Source: Ischnura elegans
Taxonomy: Eukaryota > Arthropoda > Insecta > Odonata > Coenagrionidae
Length of the DNA: 64,000 nucleotides
Direction: 5' to 3'
NCBI RefSeq assembly: GCF_921293095.1
Contig: NC_060257.1
Span: 53,108,968 to 53,172,967 of the forward strand
Both the position numbers and the translations under genes were made by a program. The notes beneath the pieces were generated by a model. The model made no database searches. It saw only the letters and a program-made list of their open reading frames with translations, and had not been told where the DNA came from. Of this stretch, positions 54,001-63,750 are shown one piece after another; position 1 is the stretch's first letter, and every line of letters starts with the position of its first letter.

Positions 54001-57000
54001 AATCTTCTCTCGTTTTCAGGCCGCAACGCGCGAGAATTAGTTACGTCGCGCCGAAAGCTCGCTGTCGCCCGGTTCAAACTCAGGGAGCGTTATGTCCACT
54101 AGTGATGGGTCGATCATGAACGATTCGATCAAAAAGATTGAATCACTAGGTGAATCAAATGACTCATGATTCATTTCGTTAAACAAGTCGATCATCAATC
54201 ATCAATCACTCCGAATTCCGGTATCATATCAATCATCCCGGTTTCCGGTTTATTTCAAAATTTGGAACGATCGGTGCTTGATCTCTTTTCGACAGGGCAG
54301 AAATAGTTGTGAGAAAATTAAATACTATGTTATAAAGAACTGAATACTTGTGTAATCTTTTTCTTATATGTTTTCCAACAGTTATAAGTATTAATAACAC
54401 CAATACACGTAAAAGGAAAATATTAAGATGACTCTTAAATTGTAGGAGAACGTTAAGAAGTAGAAGTTAAAGCTGTTAACATTTTACTGTGCCGTTAATA
54501 AAATTATCCTGCAGATCAGATTCATGGGTGTGGTGTACTTAGTGTTATATTTTGAGATATATAGTTAGAAATTCTTCTATTAGTGTTAAGAAACTGTGGC
54601 AGTTTTGCCTTCCCAAATATTTTCATGACTCTACTTCCTTCATTTTTGCAATGTAATTTACTGATCTAGTAAATCACAATCAAAATAGTATATGAAATGA
54701 TAATATGGATAGCAATCAGCGTTACCAATGATCTTCGCAGATGAGGCAGTATTTATTCGATTATTCAAAGTGATTTATTACATCCATTGATTGAGTCTTG
54801 TCGATCTTGATTCCTTTTGAGTCTTTTCGATCATGATTCCTTTGAGTCTTTTCAATCATGACTCTTTTGAGTCTTTTCGATCTTGATTCATTTGAGTCTT
54901 TTCGATCATAATGATTGAATCATTTATGTGACTCGAGTCAAAATGATTGAATCACCAAAATGATCGACTTTGCCCATCACTAATGTCCACAGCGAATAGC
55001 AGGTTGTCAAGGTTAGCGGTCTTCCAATCAGAGGATTGAGGGTGTTGAATATACGTTCAAATTTTTCGACACAAATGCCATCTAGATTTAGTTTCGAAAG
55101 CGGTCGCTGCAGCCAGTGGGAAGCCTAATTGGATGGAAGGGGGACTTAGGAGTGACCGAGGGAGGGGAAACCAAGCCAGTCGAGGAAAGTAAACAAGCTG
55201 ATGAGAAGTGGTGTCATATTTCAGGAGGGGGGGAGAGAAAAGGCCTGCCCTGGGGAAAGATGTTTTTTTTCTTCAGGCAACATTCGTTCCCACGCTTTTC
55301 TGACCCATGCGACGATGCTCGCCACAATGAATAGACGTGCGCTGGCTACGAACGAAGTTGAAAATTTCTGGGAAGGTATTATTATCAAGATTGAGAGATT
55401 TTTAAGGTTTAAGGACGAAATTCACGGCTTTTTCCATGTTTTTTCACGGTAGACGAAATTCACGGCTAATTCACGGTTTTAAGGTTTTCACGGTTGAGTG
55501 GGAACCCTGCACTCTCTCGTAAACTAATTTTGAAAATTTATCAATGCAATAAGAAACCATAGATATACTGACAAGTGTGAGATATTGAACACCCTTTACT
55601 ATGTCCGAATATATTCACAAATTATTAATTTATTACATTATTAATTAAAATTTATTAATGATATAATTACCCTTATTTTATAATGTTTTCTGACCTTTTT
55701 TTCAAGTCTTTTCAATATATTCCAATTTAATTTAGACATTGGTGTATCCAAAATGATTGGCTGCTTTGTCACAGTACTCTTACCCTTGAACCTTGCCAAC
55801 CAACCTCTCCATAGACCCAATAAATGACCCTTTTCCCACAACTGTCTATATATCTACCCTCCCATGTCCAACCCCCACTCTTTCCTTCATCCCCTCTCAG
55901 ACTATGCCCCGAAGACCTTGATAAAAGGACGAACTTGATAAAATATGATGCAATTGAGTATACTGTAGTGAAAATGTAACACTTTGTGCGGAAATAACAT
56001 TTAAGGAAACATTGCACAATATATGATTTAATTCGTAGTTTTAGAATGGTAGGAGATCCAAAACCTCTTTCATAGAAAAAAATTTGAGGGTTACTCTTTT
56101 ATCAAGGTCCAATTGGTCACGGAATATAAACCATGGTGACAATCAAATTATGCTAATAGCAGATATTTTGTGCTGGTGTGTGCATTGACCATATCACGTA
56201 GCAATAGTTAGATCTGAGTGTGCTATGAGCACTTATACTTGCCTACAACAACAGTGTCTCCCCCCACATGAGAATGTGCTGTATTTCTTCATGATGAGGA
56301 GTGAAATTCTACCGAAAAGCATCAAAGAATGAGTAATGTGTATGGTGACACTTTCATGAGAGACAGTGAAGTGAAGCAATGGTTCCGGAACTTTAAAATA
56401 GGACTTCCATGATGCATACCTTCATGAAGAACTTGAGTGTCAACTGATTTCTTGTCCAGCAAGTGGATCAGGTGATTCAAGAAGATAGTTGGTCCAATAT
56501 TGAGGGCTAGGCTCCCTCAGATTTTCATCTTCTTGCTAAAAGAAATCCTACCTAAAAGGGTAGTGTTATGGCACAGACAACAGCAGACTGAAGACCAGTA
56601 CAGAGAGGGGATTCTACAATGGGGGTTTTGGAAAATTATTACCATGGTGAAAAAGATGGCTATGTTGGAATGGCGAATATATAGAAAAGTAGCTGAACAG
56701 TGAAGCTGAATGTTACAAAAAATCATTTTTAATTTTTTCTTTGGTTTTGGGTTCATGACTGATCAGATCTTAAAGAAAGAATAGCCCCTAGAATCCTAAC
56801 TATTGTATTACCAAACACTCATTTAAGAACTTACCCATAAACCTGAGACTTGACAAACAGTTTTTGTACATGACACCCTTGAATATCCACAAAATGATTT
56901 CCAATGGCATCAACAAAAGGTTTTTCAGGTTCTATGCTTCTCGCTTTGGTTCTCTCTCCTTCTGAAACATACTCGAATCCCGCAGCCCTCAGCATCGCCC

Positions 57001-57557
57001 AGGTGTTGTACTTTTGGCTTTCCAGAGCTGCACAGAGGGCCGACACACCATTCGAATTGATGAAATACCTGGGGGGATCACATTCATCTTGAAACGTCTT
57101 CAACATCTCCTCCACATACTTTGTATCTTGTTCAACAATAGTCTTATGGAAGCTGTCCCTCAGGTTGAAGAAATTACTCAGACCTTCATGTTGTAGAACC
57201 GCTGACTTGAACTTATTCACCAGATTCTCATCAGCCAAAAGACTCGGCAGTAAGGAGTTGTGGTTTAGAAGTATGTGCATTACCTCTGGGTGGTTCCCCA
57301 CGAAAGCATAGTCAATGGACAATCTTCTTCCATTGTCAAGAGAATTGACCTCAGCACCACAATAAAGGAGGAGTTCTACAGATCTACCGTCACCAATCTT
57401 AGCAGCATTCATCAATCTAGTAGTCCCAGAAGAATCTATTCTGCCATTGGCAAGAAGATAGGTTTCTTGAGGGACAGTCAGACTTTTCTGCCCTCGAGCC
57501 ACATCATGCTTCAACCCCAGCAAATCCTCCAGCTCCTGCAGATTGTCCATGGTGGGC
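46302..57557 (-). CDS. Ankyrin-HExxH-NACHT protein, 1835 residues (NLR-like STAND ATPase)
   Basis: Two coding exons, 57550-56835 and 51093-46302, join in phase 2 across a GT-AG intron. Domains in order: ankyrin repeats (residues about 43-101 and 133-195); a zincin-like region with HECAH at 332-336; a family-specific middle part (about 560-800); a NACHT NTPase with P-loop APGSGKS (819-825), Walker B FFDGFDE (904-910) and sensor LTTR (about 936-939); then about 850 residues of helical sequence without LRRs. NACHT proteins are oligomerising NTP switches, often immune receptors; HExxH suggests a zinc peptidase. From memory, similar layouts occur in poorly studied arthropod predicted proteins. No signal peptide or clear membrane segment, so probably cytosolic. 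Function, ligand and peptidase activity are inferences. No AATAAA was seen on the - strand in the 900 bases after the stop. Confidence 0.85.
51993..52110. repeat. 60-bp tandem duplication, two copies
   Basis: The unit tctttcttatttaacggaaa and onward repeats exactly 60 bases later (lines starting 51993 and 52053) with a few changes. Purely non-coding, AT-rich. Confidence 0.85.
52800..53010. repeat. pogo-like subterminal repeats
   Basis: Several copies of an aacgatcaatgcgggaa-like word (around 52829, 52875, 52900, 52970) end in gatcgaggttccaccgtata, which looks like the right end of a pogo-type element at a TA. A similar word occurs near 52235, but no left end was defined. Confidence 0.45.
54100..54982. 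mobile_element. hAT-like element with perfect 8-bp target duplication
   Basis: Starts TAGTGATGGGTCGATC and ends GATCGACTTTGCCCATCACTA-type sequence; flanked by perfect atgtccac (54092-54099, 54983-54990). 883 bp, no transposase. About five imperfect units of 25-26 bp (ttgagtcttttcgatcatga) lie at 54785-54910. Its end sequence is similar in form to the hAT-like element at 35270 (TAGGGATGG). Confidence 0.9.
56180..56720 (+). pseudogene. mariner transposase relic in the NACHT-gene intron
   Basis: + strand frames give VYGDTFMRDSEVKQWFRNFK, the mariner N-terminal block (YGD....VKRWF.EFK), then ISCPASGSGDSR-like and a 67-codon tail without clear catalytic motifs. Frameshifts and stops throughout. 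No terminal repeats identified; limits are approximate. Opposite in sense to the host gene. Confidence 0.55.
56835..57557 (-). CDS. exon with start codon and ankyrin repeats of the NACHT gene
   Basis: The - strand shows acceptor ctagtattttttgcag, exon start at 57557, and ATG at 57550-57548 in the strong context CCCACCATGG, chosen over the in-frame ATG at 57577 because that one lies in the intron. A 5' untranslated exon is therefore expected further upstream, not identified. 238 codons plus two bases. Ankyrin consensus words are TTRLMNAAKIGD, VELLLYCGAEVN and, later, GVSALCAALESQKYN. Donor GG|GTAAGT at 56834. Confidence 0.83.
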
Positions 57558-57578
57558 CTGCAAAAAATACTAGGCATT

Positions 57579-57802
57579 AATTGTTTGAGGCGTAACTATG
57601 TGAAAGCGATTCATAATTAAATTAAGAAAGAAGAACTTTGTACTTTCACATTAATATTTAATCACGACCATGGTTTCAACGTTAGACGTCATCATCAGGT
57701 GATGATGACGTCTAACGTTGAAACCATGATGACGTCTAACGTTGAAACCATGGTCGTGATTAAATATTAATGTGAAAGTACAAAGTTCTTCTTTCTTAAT
57801 TT
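57579..57802. mobile_element. hairpin element beside the start-exon acceptor, 13-bp target duplication
   Basis: Flanked by perfect 13-bp direct repeats aatactaggcatt (57566-57578, 57803-57815). Arms of about 80 bp (attaaattaagaaagaagaa onward) fold around gatgatgacgtc/gacgtcatcatc; the right arm carries an extra 27-bp tandem copy of gatgacgtctaacgttgaaa. The variable-length duplication and the ..TSNVETMV-like tail suit a Penelope-like retroelement. The exon acceptor is 7-8 bp from the left duplication. Confidence 0.85.
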
Positions 57803-57815
57803 AATACTAGGCATT

Positions 57816-58030
57816 TCAACGGTGCACACTTGTCCACCCTATTTTATTGTACTTGTAACCTAATTGCCAAGGCAAAAAATAAATAGTGACAACATTTTTT
57901 TTTGCTGTAACATTGTTGTTCTCTGAGTAGAAAAAGGTGTTGAGTCTCTTTTTTCCTAAAAGTATATAACAGTTCTGAGTCCATAGATAACCATAATTAG
58001 AACAGGTTATGGGCTTAGACATGACGAAGG
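57816..58030. other. upstream of the NACHT gene, nothing recognised
   Basis: Should contain intron or promoter of the - strand gene. No TATA/initiator pair could be defended and no 5' exon was identified. Confidence 0.4.
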
Positions 58031-59510
58031 AACAGTTCATTCCACAGAAATTGTTATTTTTCCTGTTTCATCGATGGTGAATAAAGAGGAAATTTTAAAA
58101 AATGGCACCTTCTTGGTCCTTGATATTTATTGGCTGACTCTGATATTGTGGGAAGAATAATCAAAACTTGTGATGTAGTATTCTTCAAAAACATGTTTTG
58201 GGAGCTAAAACCAGCCCAAAAAAACTCATGGAAACTCTGTCATTCTTCCAAGGGCTCCAAGGGAGAGAAGGGATAACTAGTTTCTTACCCGAGTCTGAGA
58301 GGGACAAAATGACAGTACTGATCATACAAAGGTAAAGAACCCAAGTAGTGAGGTAATGGCAAAGTTCCAAGTAGTGTAGACACTACTTATGAGAGTAATG
58401 AAGAAAATGAGAGTGTGTGGAAGCATGGGGGAGAAGCAGAAGCAAGAGATAGAGTGGCTAGAAAATTTCCACATCACTTACTCTTCCTGGCATCAGCTAA
58501 CATGACTTATACTTCAGGTTCCAATCAACCTTGGTCTCTTTGTAGTCACCCTCAGACAGTGGCAGAAGCATTGTCCCAAAACAAAGATCAGTAGGAAAAG
58601 GCTATGCACATGGAATGTAACTCATTCATGAAGAAAGGAGTTGTTTTCTCTTGTGGACTTACCAAAAGATGAGAGGGTAATTAAGTGAAAATGGACGTCC
58701 AAGCAGAAAGTGAATGTTGCTGAGGAACTTGAGTTATTAGGCCAGGTAGGTAGCAAAGGATTCGCACAAAGGTATGGCATTAATTACCACGAAACGTTCT
58801 CCTCTGTTCTGATGTAATTACATATAATTATCTAATTTATTTAATTACAATTAATCTGCTCTGAGGCTGTTGATTGCTTTATCGGTAGAATTTGACCTAA
58901 TAATCCATCATTTGGAAATGACAGTGACATTTCTTAAAGGTGATCTCAAAGAAACAATCTATGCGGAGCAAACGGAAGGCTTTGTCGTTAAGGGGGCTGA
59001 GAAAAAGGTGTATCGACTGCATAAAGCTACCCATGGCTTAAAACAGGCATTGAAATCTTAGTACAAGAAGTGCAAAGGTGTACTAAGAGGTCAAGGTTTT
59101 AAGAATTTATCTGCTGGGTGATGTACCAATAAAAATGGTAGTGGCCCGGAGATTTATATCATGGCAGTGTATGCTGATGATTTATTAGTGTTCTGTAAAT
59201 GTGAGAGTATTGTTAATGAATTAATTTATCATTGGGAAAACATTTTGAGAGCAGAAACCTTAGATAGACCAAGTCAATTCCGAGCATGAGAATACCAATG
59301 ACAAATTAGGGAATCGAGTTGGATCAGAAGGAATACATGAAGAGCATTTTAACTAAATTTAATACGATGGATGCTAACACAGTATCTATTCCCTTAGAAG
59401 AAGGTTTGAATGTAACACATGGCGACTCAAAACCTTGTCCTGACGTTCCACATCAAGTATTCCCTGAGTTGTTTAACGACAAAAAAGGAACAAGGCATGG
59501 GGAATGAAAA
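58031..59510 (+). pseudogene. Ty1/Copia retrotransposon pol relic
   Basis: Frames on the + strand give, in order: a DIVGRIIKTCDVVFF word (end of integrase), DSGSEE-like acidic text, PQTVAEALSQNKDQ and ECNSFMKKGV, LVDLPKDERVIKSKW, GFAQRYGINYHETFS, VTFLKGDLKETIYAEQTEGF, VYRLHKATHGLKQA and MAVYADDLLVFCK, the last carrying the reverse-transcriptase catalytic YxDD motif. This is the Copia RVT_2 order. Stops, a small insertion near 58815-58860 and loss of RNase H show it is dead. No long terminal repeats were found. Confidence 0.85.
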
Positions 59511-59896
59511 CATTATCACTCGCATGCATTTTGAGGACAATTGTTACCACTCGTTCACATTAAACACCCTCTTCTTGTCAAGAAACATTGTCACCAGAAT
59601 ATGAATTCCCAGAAAAGCAACTTTCACCTATTAAACCTTTTTATATTCCTAATAGTATTTCCTGCGTATTCATGTACACAAATAATTGCACACACAGCAA
59701 CATACAACTACGTTTTTTTTACCAATTATTCTGGTAGCATAAAATTAAATAGTTATGATTTCACAAGCTTCGGAGATTACCTTACGGATAAAACTTCTAA
59801 TGACCCCGATAAATACAACTCTTTACCATTTTAAAACACACACACAACTCGGTACCATAAAACACAACCTGTTTGAAACTTTTAAACTTAACCGAC
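59511..59896. other. intergenic, nothing recognised
   Basis: Short frames only, with no known motif. Confidence 0.45.
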
Positions 59897-59900
59897 TTAA

Positions 59901-62113
59901 GGAGGAACCTGCGCTTCGAAATACTGCTTTCATTAGTTAGATAAACTCGATAACAACGAGTTAAAATTGCTCAATTAGTCATTCATAAAAATTAAAAGTA
60001 CTGCTAAATCAATCAAAATAGCTGTACAATGCATGAATTTTACTTAAAATGGAATAATCTAGTGATATGAAGAATGGCTATTATATTGACTCTTAGGTAT
60101 CGGAAGAATTTAAGTACTTTCTCTGGAAATACAGTAAAGCTTTATAACTACATCATTTGTGATGAATAAAATGAACTTAACTAATGAGACCTTTTGCTCT
60201 GTTAATTTCAACCTAATTTGGAAAAATGGTTTATTTATAATTGCTGACCACCAACTTGACAACGCTGATAACATATCGTTGTTTCACAGCGATTGAGCAC
60301 CTTTGTTTGTTTACGTTACCTCGTAGAGTTACGTTGCATTGTGACAATATTACTCGTTTTATTATCCCTTTTACTTACCCTTAAGTTATTAAATATACCT
60401 TTGGGCTGAAGTGATGGCGTCATTGTGCCGATTTAAAGGCAAATTTGTGTCTGAAGGTAAAGGTAAGAGCTTGGATTATTTGAGGAAACGAAATGTGGCC
60501 GAAAGTGAATCCATAATTCCATCGAAGCGATTTCAACGAGTGCATCTGTTGAAGGATACCGAATCGTTTACGTGCATTTTTAATTTCTTAAGAAATTTTT
60601 GCAATATTTCCCAACATAAAGTGTCCATCATTGTTAAAATAATCAATGTTTATGTCTTGATTTATGAATATTAAAGTCCCTGTCGAATGACTGACACAAA
60701 GCTCTTTAATGTTTATTTCTTTGTAGATTTTCCATTCAATAGCCTCATCCATACTATTAATAAGGAGTTGATTAGTGAAAATTAGAAACTAATGTGTCAG
60801 TTATAACCCAAATGTAATTCGAATCATTAGTATCCGGATAATTAAATAATACTTGTTCCTAGTGCCGAAGTTTCAGTAAATTTGGAAGGCTGGCATTGCA
60901 ACTTCTACGGACTCACTTATGTCAGCTGCCATCGATTGTTCAGGAATGCATCCTAATTTTTGTCCTCCTGCAATGACTTCATGAATAGGTAAATGTATTT
61001 ACTGTTGTTTTTTCAAATTATGCTAATTGGACCTCTGGAAAACGTATCAAAGTAAATTGTTTGGTCAGTGAAAAAGGAAGTACTCTTGTCTATTTTATTT
61101 TATACTTTCGAAGAATTACATGGGTGAATATTCGATTAATTAGTACGTTCGTGAAGTTGTGTTTCCAAATACTACATAGTCGGTACCCAATAACAATATG
61201 CTTGTCTCGTGGTACATTCATTTACTGTACACCTTATTCTAGACATTTAATATCAATTAAACTCATGATTAAATACATAATGCGCTAGATTTTCTACTTT
61301 ACGCTTAGAACTTCTATTTAAATAAGTATTTTCTACAAGTTGAAAACGATGCATATTTTTCGAAATAAACGTAAAAAAATTTGAAGTAGTATTCAGAAGA
61401 ACAGATAAACTATCGCAAGTCTCATTATATTCTATCATTTTCGCTTTTGAAGCGATACGCCGACAATTTCAAGGGATGTATTGAATTCCGGTCATGATTA
61501 TTCGCATGTTTAATAAAATGTAGTTGCATATAGGAATTACTTAAATAACCAGCACTGATAAATCTCATACTTCGGTGTATAGCACGTTTCGAGATGAACT
61601 GAATATTCGTTTAATGAATACGTATAAAAATGACTCCGAAAAATCCATTTCACTGGAATTATGCAGCGGTCGACAGGTGCAATATCTCTCTTCATATTTT
61701 TACCTCCGTATATTTGCAACGTTGCCACTACCTCCGCCGCATAATGGCTGCTCGCTCTGCAGAAAACCGGAAGTATGTTCTTTAAACTTAAATACTGGCG
61801 CTAACATATCGGTAACCCCTTCTAAAAAAATAGATATATTAAGCATCGATGTCTATTCTATGCTGTGCTAATTTTTCAACGATATATTTCGGGCCAAATT
61901 TGAGATAAATGTTTTAAAGGGGAAGGTCATCATTCTCCCATAAAGACAATGTATTTCAAGGTGGAAATCCGTCATTTTCAAATCCATAAATCTTTCTTAA
62001 ATGGCCGGTGACATAGTAATATTTTTTCACTATTCGATAGAAAAAATAATGAGCAACAACATATGTCAAAATAAGGGGAGGTTTTCGGGCATGTTTGAAA
62101 TGATGGTTCCTCC
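59901..62113. mobile_element. Kolobok-like element with TTAA target duplications
   Basis: Starts GGAGGAACCT and ends AGGTTCC-type GGTTCCTCC, inverted, with TTAA on both sides (59897-59900, 62114-62117). TTAA duplications fit Kolobok (or piggyBac, whose CCC start is absent). 2213 bp. It holds a small + strand reading frame (60414) and a near-perfect start context, but no recognisable catalytic domain. Confidence 0.7.
60414..60674 (+). pseudogene. possible first exon of the Kolobok-like transposase
   Basis: ATG at 60414 opens a frame MASLCRFKGKFVSEGKGKSL, DYLRKRNVAESE. The basic ..RFKGKFVS.. start resembles N-termini of transposon proteins, from memory only. The words GTAAAG and GTAAGAG at 60457-60470 could be splice donors inside it. 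After about codon 60 the frame becomes AT-rich and is probably non-coding. Confidence 0.35.
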
Positions 62114-62117
62114 TTAA

Positions 62118-62990
62118 CGCGCCGCAATGTTACTTTGTTTCGTCGTCGTGACCTACGTACCAAATTTAAAGAAAGAAAAAACATCGGAGATAATTTTTGA
62201 GAAGTTATCTTGTTTAAAATACAAAATTCCAGAGCAAATTATTGGCCGACAATTTTTTCCGTCGACATAAGTCGCATAAAAATAATTGTTAATGCGTTTC
62301 TTTCTTAAATCTAGATGCATCAGTGGGTGCATTGCCGAAGTCTCGAGGACAATGGTGTTGCGTGTTGTCTTCGAAGGAATGGCTTTCAACGGAGGACGTC
62401 ATGTTCTTTGATGTTCTTTACCTGCCGCTGCTCAAATGAAAATTTCAGATAAACGTCAGATATCACATTGCACAACGATAAGCTTCGTATACACGAGCTC
62501 CAATTAATTTTGCATGAACACTCACTCACGCAAATATTTCTGTATACTTGTATTATTCTATGAAGACGTATTCACAGATTTTACTGGGGATTAGTTCATT
62601 TCACCTTGTTGGTCCCACATCCAGACGCATTATTAGTTTCGTAGGTATTTTTAGAAGCAAATGGAAAATGGTTTGCTCATACGACTGTTTTTCCACAAAA
62701 GGGCATCTCCAAACATTGTAAAGATTTTTCAAGAATTATACATTTTTAGAAATTGTTGTCAGTATATTGATTGCTTATCAATGGAAATTAAATCACAAAC
62801 CTGAAAAAACTTTGCCACAGATTTAGTTTCTCATGTTATAGTCTATAGACAAGTGGCATAGTATGACGTTCAAGCGTTATCTCATGTGTGGCATTTTCAA
62901 GGTTTTTTCATGAAATTTAAACTGTATGGATAAAGCAGTTCTTAAAAATAGAATGCTATGAAATGCATTTAAGAAGGTGTAAGATATAGG
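62118..62990. other. intergenic, nothing recognised
   Basis: A 78-codon - strand frame (62389-62153) has no known motif. The rest is AT-rich. Confidence 0.4.
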
Positions 62991-62999
62991 CGCTGGCCT

Positions 63000-63410
63000 A
63001 AGGGGATGAGAGGGTCTCCCACACGTTCAGCCGGCTGGTGCTCACTCGCTGATGTGCTGGTGGTCCCCTCAATGGTCTGCAGCTCGAAAATCTCCATATG
63101 CTATTGTTCGGTTTTCTCTAAGAGAATGGTGACGTCGGATTCTGGGTCACTTCCTTCCCCTTCGCTCTGCAATTCCTCAACTGTATGGGGTAAGGCGGAT
63201 GCGACTCTGAGGGAAGTGGGTGTGGTGGGATGATTTGTATCACCCATTTGCTCATTGGAAAAAAATCACTCACTCCAGTGAGTCGAGAAGGGACAACTAC
63301 GACCAGGATCTTCCTCGTGGGCGTTCTCTGCAGGGGGAACTCACATGTGAGCGGAATCCCTTGATGTGGTTTCAGATGGTTTTTTTGTTTCTAAGAGGGA
63401 TGTAACGTTT
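63000..63410 (-). other. GC-rich coding-like stretch, unassigned
   Basis: On the - strand, two adjacent frames look protein-like: VEELQSEGEGSDPESDVTIL followed by LEKTEQ and a stop (63220-63110), and MEIFELQTIEGTTSTSASEH with QPAERVGDPL (63100-63005). Acidic, Ser-rich text like the end of a retroelement or transposase protein, but no motif settles it. Confidence 0.3.
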
Positions 63411-63499
63411 TCTTTAATTTCCACTTCTATTACTTAACAAATGATTTTTATAACACTTTATAAATAAACTTTACAATTTAAAACTCGTGAGCATAAACA

Positions 63500-63750
63500 A
63501 CATCAACAAGCCGCCATGACTATTATAATCCCATTTGTACTACCCGTACTGCCACTCACTGAACCGCTGCCATGGACTGCACCAGTGGGGATCTTGAGTT
63601 CTGCCGTATCCCTTTTCCTCCGGTCTCTTTCTCTCTCGTAGGCGCCTGCTTTTGGTCTGCGTCCTCTTCTTCTTTCTGCCGATCCTGAATTCTTCCGTAT
63701 TTCTTCCTCCGGTCTCTCAATACACCAGTACTTTAATTTATCTCCCAATC
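63500..63750 (-). other. basic open reading frame, 81 codons, unassigned
   Basis: - strand frame 63748-63503 begins MGDKLKYWCIERPEEEIRKN and is rich in Arg, Glu and Lys before a Gly/Ser tail. It overlaps a pair of diverged direct repeats (gatcttgagttctgccgtat at 63590 and gatcctgaattcttccgtat at 63681), so its composition may reflect repeat structure. Not recognised. Confidence 0.25.

Larger units (their letters stand above)
51590..55509. mobile_element. element with CAGGGTTCCCACTC ends, composite
   Basis: Left end CAGGGTTCCCACTC (51590-51603) and right end its exact complement GAGTGGGAACCCTG (55496-55509). Both sides carry cactc directly outside, a possible 5-bp duplication. Just inside each end lie many copies of ttttcacggtt, opposite in sense only by position. 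The interior is a patchwork: a 60-bp tandem duplication, G/C-run fragments (53220-53395) and a hAT-like element. No transposase recognised. Confidence 0.65.
51094..56834 (-). other. 5.7-kb intron of the NACHT gene
   Basis: Bounded by GTAAGT (56834) and cccaatag (51094). It separates the ankyrin part from the peptidase-NACHT part. Nearly all of it is repeats: a 3.9-kb element (51590-55509) with a nested hAT-like element, and a mariner relic (56180-56720). The remaining 51121-51580 and 55510-56180 show nothing recognisable. Confidence 0.8.

Noticed and set aside
54785-54910. Independent satellite array
   Set aside because: The 25-26 bp units lie wholly inside the hAT-like element and share its terminal GATCG words, so they are part of that element.
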